From positions 1-40,008 of the forward strand of contig JAFWHE010000009.1 of assembly GCA_017512045.1 (NCBI GenBank): 40,008 nt of DNA, read 5' to 3'. Below, piece after piece: positions 19,201 through 26,200 of the stretch. The stretch comes from Candidatus Saccharimonadota bacterium. Lineage in GTDB: Bacteria > Patescibacteriota > Saccharimonadia > Saccharimonadales > Saccharimonadaceae. A program made the translations under genes and the position numbers. The number at the start of each line of letters is the position of its first letter. Position 1 is the stretch's first letter. The notes under the pieces are model-generated. The model searched no databases. It was not told the origin of the DNA and saw nothing but the letters and a program-made list of their open reading frames with translations.

Positions 19201-19674
19201 CACCTTTGCACCATAGTAATTACGTCCAGCAATATTCTCTGCCGTGAAGAACACACCAGCAGAACGAATCAGCTGAGAAACAATCACACGTTCTGTACCA
19301 TTAATAATGAAGGTGGCACGATCAGTCATCCATGGATAATCACCAAAGAAGATATCTTGCTCTTTCTTCTCTCCGGTTACCTTGTTCTCTAGCTCTACCA
19401 AGACATGTAGTGGAGCTTCGTAAGTTGCTAGGTTCAACTTTGCATCGTGCTCGCTCTCTTTTGGAGCCTTAAAAGCATAATCCTTGAACCTTAATGATAT
19501 TTTTTGGCCAGTGTAGTCATCAATTGGGTTCAGCTCATTGAAGACTTCGCGAAGGCCAGATTTGACAAAATCTTCCCAAGAATCCTTTTGATGAGCAATC
19601 AAATCAGGAATAGGAAGAGCAGTGTCGCCCTCGGTAAAAAATACGCGGGCATCACTATTTTTCGCAGTTTTCAC
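16264..19674 (-). CDS. rpoB: RNA polymerase beta subunit
   Basis: Beta forms the other half of the RNA polymerase cleft. The 1136 residues are near the short end of the family. The start is a GTG at 19674 with GAGG about six bases before it. Recognisable blocks are the rifampicin-pocket region [20 protein letters not shown] followed by [20 protein letters not shown] near residue 398, then [20 protein letters not shown], and the C-terminal [20 protein letters not shown] and [20 protein letters not shown]. The pocket residues equivalent to E. coli Q513, D516, H526 and S531 are unchanged. A very acidic tail ends the protein. It is not preceded by rplJ/rplL as usual. A promoter and hairpin-bearing leader lie upstream. 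Confidence 0.98.
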   Translation of the reverse strand: [1136 protein letters not shown]

Positions 19675-19794
19675 TAGTTACCTCTTCTATTATTTAGTGT
19701 TGATAATCTTTAGCGCCGAAGATTACTGCCTGAGCTTTGCCCCCAGATTCGCCATTCCTGGGCACATAGAAAAAACTCGACACACTACTTCTTG
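19675..19794 (-). promoter_or_regulatory. rpoB 5' leader with two hairpins
   Basis: About 120 nt separate the rpoB promoter from the GTG. Two stems are visible on the minus strand: TGCCCAG (19758-19764) with CTGGGGGCA (19738-19746, two-base bulge), and a perfect seven-base TAATCTT/AAGATTA stem (19719-19725 with 19704-19710) about 30 nt before the start codon. Neither is followed by a T-run. Confidence 0.5.
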
Positions 19795-19800
19795 TCTACC

Positions 19801-19829
19801 ATTTTAGCGTATTTTTGCTAGTTTTTCAA
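19801..19829 (-). promoter_or_regulatory. rpoBC promoter
   Basis: Minus strand: TTGAAA (19824-19829), 17-bp spacer, TAAAAT (19801-19806). It lies back-to-back with the plus-strand promoter at 19838-19867; the two -35 boxes are eight bases apart. Confidence 0.75.
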
Positions 19830-19837
19830 TGGTAAAA

Positions 19838-19867
19838 TTGGAGATTTTTATAATTTCGTGCTAAAAT
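19838..19867 (+). promoter_or_regulatory. Promoter of the 19914 gene
   Basis: TTGGAG (19838-19843), 18-bp spacer, TAAAAT (19862-19867) with extended TGC. It drives the gene starting 47 nt downstream. Confidence 0.6.
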
Positions 19868-19913
19868 ACCGTTAGGATGGAGATCTTTACGAGCGAAAGG
19901 GGGACTGATAAAA

Positions 19914-20372
19914 ATGGATCAGAATGCAACAAAATGGCAGGTATCGGACATCAAAAAGATAGTCGCCACTCTGAAAATACAGATATTTAGTTGCGATTTT
20001 CTTTTGGCTGATGGCATACGTAACTTCGCTAGAATACTTGATGAATATCTCAAAAAATACGAGGATGAGGAGCGCAAAGAATACCTTAAACTCTTCGACT
20101 CCGACTGTTTTCATCTTAGAGAGACGTATTATTTGCCGATTAAGTATGCTCGCGCCACACATGTAGGTCTTGAATTGAACTTCAATTTGATAATAGACCA
20201 GAAGAAAGACACTATCGTCGATAGAACGGGCTGGCAATCTAAAATTATAGAGTTAATACTTGACCTGGCTGATACTGGAAAACTTAGTTATACTGGCCAT
20301 CCTACTATAGTTGTCACAGATGAAAAAGGATACCAATTTCACTATAACCATATGGAAAGTTCTCCATCTTAA
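19914..20372 (+). CDS. Small soluble protein of unknown function
   Basis: I do not recognise this 152-residue protein. It has no signal peptide or membrane segment. The first ~75 residues look mainly helical and charged (ILDEYLKKYEDEERKEYLKL); a beta-rich stretch follows (GLELNFNLIIDQKKDTIVD), then a short helix and HPTIVVTDEKGYQFHYNHME. The start has an unusual G-rich ribosome binding site (AAAGGGGG, ten bases before the ATG). It is a stand-alone unit with its own promoter and terminator, divergent from rpoB. The frame is intact, unlike three similarly built neighbours. Confidence 0.8.
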   Translation: MDQNATKWQVSDIKKIVATLKIQIFSCDFLLADGIRNFARILDEYLKKYEDEERKEYLKLFDSDCFHLRETYYLPIKYARATHVGLELNFNLIIDQKKDTIVDRTGWQSKIIELILDLADTGKLSYTGHPTIVVTDEKGYQFHYNHMESSPS

Positions 20373-20377
20373 TCACT

Positions 20378-20403
20378 GGGCGGTCTATGAGCCGCCCTTT
20401 TTT
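20378..20403 (+). terminator. Intrinsic terminator of the 19914 gene
   Basis: GGGCGG (20378-20383), eight-base loop, CCGCCC (20392-20397), then six T. It starts five bases after the stop codon. Confidence 0.9.
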
Positions 20404-20417
20404 CTGTCAGAATATTC

Positions 20418-20446
20418 TTGGTTTGTCTCATATAATATGATATAAC
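20418..20446 (+). promoter_or_regulatory. Promoter of the 20472 gene
   Basis: TTGGTT (20418-20423), 17-bp spacer, TATAAC (20441-20446) with extended TGA. The start codon lies 25 nt downstream. Confidence 0.6.
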
Positions 20447-20471
20447 AGAGGCAGAAAGGGGGTGGCGCACA

Positions 20472-20972
20472 TTGGAAAAGAATATAATTGGGAATTTGCG
20501 AAAAATCGTAGACAGAGGACCAATACTTTATCTGTCAATATCTGTTGGCGTGATAGTCTCTGCAATATTCATGCTATGTATAGCTGGTGTTTTTATTGGT
20601 AACGATCTAAGCCCACTGGGTTATATTCTCTGGTTTGCATTGTCGGCATCGGATGCATATTGGATTTTCGAACAAACCATGCTCGACTACGAAGACCTGG
20701 ATGAGTGGGCAATGGATGTCATAGACACTGCTGACCATGGCGAAATTGCCCTAGTAATCAATAATCTCGAAGGCGAAGAACAGATTATAAAAGATGAGGA
20801 TCTAGATGGCCCCGCTGATTACGCTCCGCAATATATCAGAAAGTTTATCAAACATTTAGCGATAGGTGTTTTGATATTGGTGGCATTTTTCTGTCTATTC
20901 TACTACTATATCTTTGCTGGACGTGGAAAATCTTCTGGGCTTTGGTGCCTTTTGGTATTTACTTCGTCCTAG
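20472..20972 (+). CDS. Multi-pass membrane protein, unknown, apparently frameshifted
   Basis: The gene starts at a TTG (20472) nine bases after AGAAAGGGGG. The read frame gives 166 residues with two early membrane segments (YLSISVGVIVSAIFMLCIAG and LGYILWFALSASDAYWIF). An acidic cytoplasmic-looking stretch (LDEWAMDVIDTADHGE) follows, and then a third segment (LAIGVLILVAFFCLFYYYIF). After GRGK the frame turns into unlikely sequence and stops at 20972. Switching to the -1 frame at 20927-20930 (AAAA) restores sensible coding for 42 more residues. The composite would be 195 residues with four membrane segments and an acidic tail. No family recognised. Confidence 0.7.
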   Translation: MEKNIIGNLRKIVDRGPILYLSISVGVIVSAIFMLCIAGVFIGNDLSPLGYILWFALSASDAYWIFEQTMLDYEDLDEWAMDVIDTADHGEIALVINNLEGEEQIIKDEDLDGPADYAPQYIRKFIKHLAIGVLILVAFFCLFYYYIFAGRGKSSGLWCLLVFTSS

Positions 20973-21058
20973 CAGAACAGATTTTTGCTGCGCTTTTTCA
21001 GATTGCACTCGGATATTGGGACGAAGAAGACGAAAAAGAGGATCATAGCAAGCAATAG
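20930..21058 (+). other. Continuation of the 20472 gene in the -1 frame
   Basis: Read from 20930, the sequence encodes IFWALVPFGIYFVLAEQIF, a fourth membrane segment, then ALGYWDEEDEKEDHSKQ and TAG at 21056-21058. That stop is 12 nt before the terminator at 21071, which fits a complete gene better than the in-frame stop at 20972. One missing base in the AAAA run is the simplest explanation. Confidence 0.7.
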
Positions 21059-21070
21059 CCCAACTACTTC

Positions 21071-21097
21071 GGCAGGACAACAAAGTCCTGCCTTTTT
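21071..21097 (+). terminator. Intrinsic terminator of the 20472 gene
   Basis: GGCAGGAC (21071-21078), six-base loop, GTCCTGCC (21085-21092), then five T. The eight-base stem is perfect. Confidence 0.92.
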
Positions 21098-21137
21098 CAT
21101 GTGTGGAAAACTTTTTTAAAATAATCTCTGTCATATA

Positions 21138-21166
21138 TTGACATAAGCATTTTCTCCAGGTAAAAT
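21138..21166 (+). promoter_or_regulatory. Near-consensus promoter of the 21.2-kb RNA
   Basis: TTGACA (21138-21143) matches the -35 consensus exactly; a 17-bp spacer is followed by TAAAAT (21161-21166). No reading frame follows, only the structured segment and a terminator. Confidence 0.8.
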
Positions 21167-21172
21167 AGATAC

Positions 21173-21291
21173 AAGTTCACACATAATTTGCTAGATTTTG
21201 TTGAACGTCCAAGCTAACTGCGAGTCAGCTTACATATATAAGTTGAGAGCTTATCTGTTCAAAAAGCCACCATGAGAGACGGTGGTTTTTT
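21173..21291 (+). ncRNA. Candidate free-standing structured RNA, about 119 nt
   Basis: The segment between a near-consensus promoter and an intrinsic terminator has no plausible reading frame. Pairings visible in the sequence make a branched fold. TTGAAC (21201-21206) pairs with GTTCAA (21257-21262), closing two inner hairpins. One is AAGCT-A-ACT, loop GCG, AGT-C-AGCTT (21211-21231, one mismatch). The other is ATAAGTT, loop GAG, AGCTTAT (21238-21254, one G-T). CCACC (21267-21271) with GGTGG (21281-21285) and six T form the terminator. It does not show SRP RNA, 6S, tmRNA or RNase P features I know. Size, promoter and fold support an independent small RNA; function unknown. Confidence 0.6.
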
Positions 21292-21308
21292 GGTGACAAT
21301 GGATAAAC

Positions 21309-21336
21309 AAAAAAGACGCCCAGAGTTCTAGGCGTC
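21309..21336 (-). terminator. Intrinsic terminator after khpA
   Basis: Minus strand: GACGCC-type arms at 21331-21336 and 21315-21320, loop of ten, then six T (21309-21314). It ends the khpA transcript, convergent with the 21.2-kb RNA. Confidence 0.85.
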
Positions 21337-21355
21337 CCAAATAAATCCCTGATAA

Positions 21356-21814
21356 TTAGATATCCAAATCATCCATGTCAGCGAGTTCAGCACGAGTCTT
21401 CTCTGCCAAATCAGATGTATCATCATCCAAATCGTCACCACCATAAGTATCTTCCTCGGCTGGAGCTTCTACCGCAGAGACATCCACAGAATCCGTAGTC
21501 TCCTCAGCAGGACTATCTTGAGCTGGCTCCTCTTGCGCGGCACCACGATCTTCATGGCGAGGAGCTGGACCATCATTAGTAATCTTTAAGTTATAGTGAG
21601 CATCATTCTTTGTGCCAAGAGCACGGAGCAGAGTACGGAGTGACTGCGCAGTAGCACCACGACGACCAATCACACGACCAACGTCTTCTGGATCTACGGT
21701 TAGTTGCAAGAGTACACCCTTTTCGTCAATTGTACGCTCCACCTCTACCTTGTCTGGATTGTTTACGAGTGTTTTTACTATATATTCTACGAATTGCTGG
21801 TCAATGGTTGACAT
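21356..21814 (-). CDS. khpA: KH-domain RNA-binding protein KhpA-like
   Basis: Residues 1-80 form a single KH domain with the GxxG loop in VGRVIGRRGATAQSLRTLLR, the hallmark of KhpA/YlqC proteins, which bind RNA and often work with KhpB. The remaining ~70 residues are an acidic Glu/Asp/Ala-rich tail (VEAPAEEDTYGGDDLDDD) absent from most relatives. It follows rpsP as in Firmicutes, but a terminator and its own promoter separate the two. GGAG precedes the ATG. The KH assignment is firm; the specific name is family knowledge. Confidence 0.88.
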   Translation of the reverse strand: MSTIDQQFVEYIVKTLVNNPDKVEVERTIDEKGVLLQLTVDPEDVGRVIGRRGATAQSLRTLLRALGTKNDAHYNLKITNDGPAPRHEDRGAAQEEPAQDSPAEETTDSVDVSAVEAPAEEDTYGGDDLDDDTSDLAEKTRAELADMDDLDI

Positions 21815-21846
21815 TTCTTTCTCCGAATTAATTGTTAAGTAATTTT

Positions 21847-21855
21847 ATTATAGCA
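21847..21855 (-). promoter_or_regulatory. khpA extended -10 promoter
   Basis: Minus strand TGCTATAAT (21847-21855). The -35 is weak. The start codon is about 33 nt downstream, with GGAG between. Confidence 0.6.
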
Positions 21856-21886
21856 CATCACGCAATTTTATTAAATTTTTTATGCT

Positions 21887-21915
21887 AAAAAATAACCCCT
21901 ATAATAGAGGTTATT
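21887..21915 (-). terminator. Intrinsic terminator after rpsP
   Basis: Minus strand: AATAACC (21909-21915) pairs with GGTTATT (21891-21897), with an inner CTAT/ATAG stem after one mismatch, and a T-run at 21887-21892. AT-rich, so possibly leaky toward khpA. Confidence 0.65.
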
Positions 21916-21925
21916 CTGCTTATTC

Positions 21926-22330
21926 TTACTCGGCAGGTGTTTCTGCTGGCTTTTCTTCCGCCGGAGCTTCCGCCGTAGACTCTTCAGAAGCTGGAGCCTC
22001 TGCTGGAGCTTCTTCCTTTGGCTGATTCTTGCGGAGTTTGTCTGCATGCTTAGCCTTAGCAGACTTCTCTGGTGCAACTTTGACCCACTTTGGCAAGGTG
22101 ATCTTTTGACTCTTCAAAATACGAATCACACGACCACTTGGCTGGGCGCCATTGTTAAGATATTTTTTTACTGCCTCTTTGTCAAGGACGATTTCCTTGG
22201 TATGAGGGTTGTAAGAACCGACCTCAGCCACAATGCGTCCCGAAAGAGGGTGACGCTGCGCTTCTTGGACGATTATCCGATACACAGGATAGTGTGTTCG
22301 GCCATTACGCTGCAAACGAATCGCTAGCAT
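21926..22330 (-). CDS. rpsP: 30S ribosomal protein S16 with Ala/Glu tail
   Basis: S16 (bS16) is a small-subunit assembly protein. Residues 1-80 carry MLAIRLQRNGRTHYPVYRII and RIVAEVGSYNPHTKEIVLDK with the usual KKYLNNGAQPSGRVIRIL. The last ~45 residues are an Ala/Glu/Pro-rich low-complexity tail. The start has AAGGAG seven bases upstream. It has its own promoter (22359-22387). Confidence 0.96.
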   Translation of the reverse strand: MLAIRLQRNGRTHYPVYRIIVQEAQRHPLSGRIVAEVGSYNPHTKEIVLDKEAVKKYLNNGAQPSGRVIRILKSQKITLPKWVKVAPEKSAKAKHADKLRKNQPKEEAPAEAPASEESTAEAPAEEKPAETPAE

Positions 22331-22358
22331 ATTTCTCCTTAAATTATTTAATTTCTTT

Positions 22359-22387
22359 ATTATACACTATCTGATGAAAAATAGCAA
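22359..22387 (-). promoter_or_regulatory. rpsP promoter
   Basis: Minus strand: TTGCTA (22382-22387), 17-bp spacer, TATAAT (22359-22364). The -35 abuts the T-run of the upstream gene's terminator. Confidence 0.7.
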
Positions 22388-22415
22388 GAAAAAGCCACCC
22401 GAAAATCTGGGTGGC
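22388..22415 (-). terminator. Intrinsic terminator of the 22422-23023 gene
   Basis: Minus strand: GCCACCC (22409-22415), eight-base loop, GGGTGGC (22394-22400), then TTTTTC. Perfect seven-base stem, six bases after the stop. Confidence 0.9.
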
Positions 22416-22421
22416 ATGTTT

Positions 22422-22739
22422 CTAATCTCCTTTATGGGATTCTTCCCACTGCTTACGCTTTTCTATCAGCTCGTCCAAGGAAACATGTTCTCCTCTGGAT
22501 TGTAGGCGCTTTATTTGTCCCCTGATGGAGTCGCGTCTAGATTTTTCTTCCAGGAAGTGCAGCGTACTTAGCATCTGGGCTCTTGGAGTTTGGGAAAGGC
22601 CGATCTTGGCTGCCTTCTCATTCAGCTCCACGAACAGATTCTGCCGAAGCGAATTCTTGCTTTGCAACTCCTGATCTAGAAACTGTATCGGAACTTTGTA
22701 ATCGTCCTCGATAACCGCCCTAAGCCTGCTCTGCTCTTC
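22422..22739 (-). CDS. C-terminal part of a frameshifted charged protein
   Basis: This frame encodes EEQSRLRAVIEDDYKVPIQF, then helical charged sequence ending RKQWEESHKGD. The only usable start inside it is a TTG at 22667, which has AGGAG directly touching it, so separate initiation is doubtful. It continues the 22676-23023 frame after a -1 shift at about 22739-22741. The joined product would be 200 residues, soluble, with no recognised domain. It is followed directly by a strong terminator, as expected for the true gene end. Confidence 0.6.
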   Translation of the reverse strand, partial: EEQSRLRAVIEDDYKVPIQFLDQELQSKNSLRQNLFVELNEKAAKIGLSQTPRAQMLSTLHFLEEKSRRDSIRGQIKRLQSRGEHVSLDELIEKRKQWEESHKGD

Positions 22740-23023
22740 TCTTCCTCGGTGGTGGCGTTGTCGTATTTATCTACGACCTTCAAGAAGCCCTGGTGCCAGC
22801 CGATAGAATTCAGAAATTTTTTCATCGTATCGTAATACGCATTGATATTTCTTTCCTCTTCGCTAGCCATGGCTTCTACAGCCTCCTCCGTGATAACAAC
22901 TTTCTCTGTCGGTAGCTCATCTTCACCATAGATTTCTATGAACTCGTCCACGGTGAGTTGCTCTTCACTATCCCCATGAATAACAACTATAGTGTCGCTA
23001 TCTTTTGACAAAAAAACCTGCAT
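22676..23023 (-). CDS. N-terminal part of a frameshifted charged protein
   Basis: The frame starts at the ATG at 23023, seven bases after AGAAAGGGGG, and reads MQVFLSKDSDTIVVIHGDSE, an acidic stretch, then FLNSIGWHQGFLKVVDKYDN. After TTEEE it becomes unconvincing (KSRAGLGRLSRT) and stops at 22676, while the -1 frame becomes good coding from 22739. A single base lost in the GAG/GAA purine run explains both. It has the clearest promoter of the region (TTGACT-N17-TATAAT) and an unusual 100-nt leader. Function unknown. Confidence 0.65.
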   Translation of the reverse strand: MQVFLSKDSDTIVVIHGDSEEQLTVDEFIEIYGEDELPTEKVVITEEAVEAMASEEERNINAYYDTMKKFLNSIGWHQGFLKVVDKYDNATTEEEKSRAGLGRLSRTITKFRYSF

Positions 23024-23053
23024 TCATACTCCCCCTTTCTAAAAAGGAAACTA

Positions 23054-23112
23054 GAGGTTTAAAACCTCATAAAAATTGTAAGTTGCTACCCGTTAACAGA
23101 CTACCCGTCAAC
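23054..23112 (-). promoter_or_regulatory. Leader with tandem 12-mers and a palindrome
   Basis: Within the leader of the 23023 gene stand GTTGACGGGTAG and GTTAACGGGTAG (23101-23112 and 23086-23097 on the minus strand), 15 bp apart and 11/12 identical. A palindrome follows, GAGGTTT-T-AAACCTC (23054-23068), close to the ribosome binding site. These look like binding sites for a protein or pairing partner; that reading is inference. Confidence 0.5.
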
Positions 23113-23127
23113 AAGTCCTATCTTTAC

Positions 23128-23156
23128 ATTATAGCACAGATTTGATAAAAAGTCAA
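23128..23156 (-). promoter_or_regulatory. Strong promoter of the 23023 gene
   Basis: Minus strand: TTGACT (23151-23156), 17-bp spacer, TATAAT (23128-23133) with extended TGC. Confidence 0.8.
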
Positions 23157-23225
23157 GATTTACAGATGCAACTTTTGCTAACGGCTCTCTGTTTTTAGGA
23201 TATTAAATTAACCGGGAGGCTAATT

Positions 23226-26200
23226 TTATTTGTAGCATAATACATAGTACGCGTCGGTCTTACTACCGTTGAGCACGAACGCGGTGGAACTAAAGACGAT
23301 CAAGTGGCTGGCAGTATCGCTATTGAGCTCAGTAGAGGACCAATAGAAGCGAGTGCCGGAGAGGCCAAGATAGGAATATAATGTACCATCACCGCCAACA
23401 GTAGAGATGAGATTGTTAAAGTTAGCCATACTTGGTGCAGAATAACCAGTAGGACAGATACCAGATTTGACTGTGCCTTCCTGTGGATAAGTACTACCAG
23501 AGCTAGTATTGAAAGCATTGCTCCAGAGAGTAGTATTTCCACTATTTCCTAGTATCCATATTTTATTATCAGGCATCTTACAGCCGGTAGAAGTTGTAGG
23601 ATGGACTGAAGCGGAACAGTCTTTAATATCATCTTCCCATATCGCATATAGCGTCACTGTACCACCATGAATTGTACCAATGTCAGACTTTAAGGTGGAG
23701 GCTGCTACGGATTGGGAGGCATTGTAGTTAGTGCCGGTACCACTGGAATTAGTATTCCATTTCTTGAACACTTTATTACTTGGCGGAGTAAAGCCATTTG
23801 TCCTCAATGTGACATTAGTGCCATAATTAACAGTCTGGGAAGAGGTTGTACCGCTACCACCATTAGAGTTGTAGGCTAGAGTGAAGGAGTTGATGACAAA
23901 GTGTGGATAAAGAGTATATGTACCACCATTAGTACTAGTGAAGTTTGGTTTGGTGAGAGTAGCACCTAAGTCATAATCTTTGGTGTTGGAGGCAGAGTTA
24001 GTTCTGCTCCAGCCGTCTTGGTGGTAACCAGTCTTGGTACAGGTAGTGCTACTTAAGGTTACATTCTGGTCATAGACAGCAGGCGTACCGGATACGTTAC
24101 AAGTACTACCAGTGCTACCGGCAGCGTAAGTTACAGTGTAGTTATTAGCAGCAGAGTTAGCAGTTATGGATACGTCACTGTCTGGCATGACGAAGCCAGC
24201 TGGGGTGGTGGTACTGTTTGGTACAAGTGTAAGGCCACTAGGAGAGTTAATAGTCCAGGAGCTGAAGTGATAACCAGTGGCTGTCGCAGCATCAATGCTC
24301 ACAGCAGAGTTATAGTTGTAGGTACCTGAGCCAGTAGTACTGGTAATTTTAGCGTCTCCATTAATAGCTACATTATGGGACTTAATGTTATAGTGTGGAT
24401 ATAATGTATAGGTGCCACCGTTTTCTGAGGTGAAGTTAGGCTTTTCTAGGACAGTACCTAGATCATAGTCTTTGGCGTTAGTGGCAGAGTTAGTTCTGCT
24501 CCAACCATCTTGGACGTAGCCAGTCCTGTTACAAATTACATCGCTTAAGGTAACATTTTGGTCATAGGTAGCCTGGGTTGGAGTGATATCACAACTACCA
24601 CCTGCTGCACCAGCAGCGTAATTGATGCTATAGTTATTAGCTATAGCAGTTACCTTGAGTTGGACACTGTTATCTGGCATGGTAAAGGTATTGGTGAGAG
24701 AGGTCGGGGATGGTAGTGTAATGCCACCAAAGTCTACAGTCCACTTGTCGAAGTGATAGCCTTCACTGACAGTAGCAGAGACGGTGACAGTATCGTTAGT
24801 GTTGTACTTACCGGAACCGGAGAAGGATTCTATACCAACACCTTTCTCAATAGCGACTGCCATATCGGTGAGTTTGTAGCAGAGGATGTAACCCGGGGTA
24901 GTCTTAGTACTGCTATATACTCCCACACTGGAACTGAGGGTATCCATGTCATAGGCGGAGGAGCTATTTCTCTCAGTAGATGACCAGTAGGTGCGGTAGC
25001 TAGGCAAACCAAGTAGTTGGAATACTGCGCTACCACCACCAGTAGCGGAGATGAGAGTGTCATAGGTAGTTTTTCTTGGTGTAGAGTAACCAGTAGGACA
25101 GATACCGGAGTTCAAAGTGGCATCATGACCATCTACACCAGTAGCACCAGTGAACGCGTCGCTCCAAGTAATAGTATCTCCATTATTCCCCAGTATCCAC
25201 TCATTACCATCTGGCATGATACAGCTCTCCGTAACAGTTGGGTGATTAGTAGAAGAACAATTCTTTACTGCATCTTCCCATATTGCATAAAGTGTGACTG
25301 TACCGCCAGTAGTAGTAGAGATGTTTGGCTTTAGGGTGGCGGCAGCAACTGATTGGGAGGCGCTATAAGACGTGCCAGTACCATCACTTGATGTATTCCA
25401 TGCTAAGAACTTTTGTCCGCGAGGCGGAGTGAAGCTACTGTCTCTCAGTGTAACATTAGCTCCGTAATTGACGGTCTGGGAGTCAGTTGTACCACTACCG
25501 CCATTAGCACTATAGGATAGAGTAAAGGAGTTGACAGTAGCACTGGCATTAACCGTAACGTCGTTATCTGGCATAGTGAAGGCAGCTGGATTAGTAGTTG
25601 GGGTGGTAATACCGCCCTCAGCTACTGTCCAGTCACTAAAGTGATAACCAGTATCTGGTGTAGCGAAGATATTGACAGTAGCACCATAGTTGTAAGTGCC
25701 AGAGCCGGTGATGGAGGAGATGTGAGTACCCTTGCCAACCGTCACATTATGGGAGTTAATTACAAAGTGTGGATAAAGGGTATAGATGCCATCGTTTTCT
25801 GAGGTGAAGTTAGGCTTGACTAAGGCTTGTCCTAAGTCATAGTCCTTGGTATTACCGGTAGCTGATGTAGACCAACCGTCTTGGTGGTAGTGATCTTTGA
25901 TGCAAACTGTACTAGTAAGAGTGACATCCTGGTCATAAGTAGCAGGTGTACTGGATACATTACAGGTACCACCTGTAACTCCGGCACCATAGGCTATGGT
26001 GTAGTTATTGGCTGTGCCTTTAGCGGTAACTGATACATCACTATCTGGCATGACGAAGCCAGCTGGGGTAGTGACATTATCTGGGGTGATTGCAAGTCCA
26101 CTTGCAGGAGAGTTTACCGTCCAAGAGCTAAAGTGATAGCCAGTAGCTGGAGTGGCAGAAATACTTACTGCAGTGCCATAGTCATAAGTGCCAGAGCCGG

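Noticed and set aside
19849-19867. TATAAT near 19850-19855 as the -10 of the 19914 gene
   Set aside because: TGCTAAAAT at 19859-19867 has the extended -10 and a correctly spaced -35; the other lacks both.
20925-20931. Programmed -1 frameshifting at the AAAA run (and at the two other broken genes)
   Set aside because: None of the sites has an X XXY YYZ heptamer in frame and no downstream pseudoknot was visible; a lost base is simpler.
21173-21291. The 21.2-kb RNA as SRP RNA, 6S RNA or a riboswitch
   Set aside because: No GGAA/GNRA SRP domain, no long 6S-type bubble helix, and no gene follows that a riboswitch could control.
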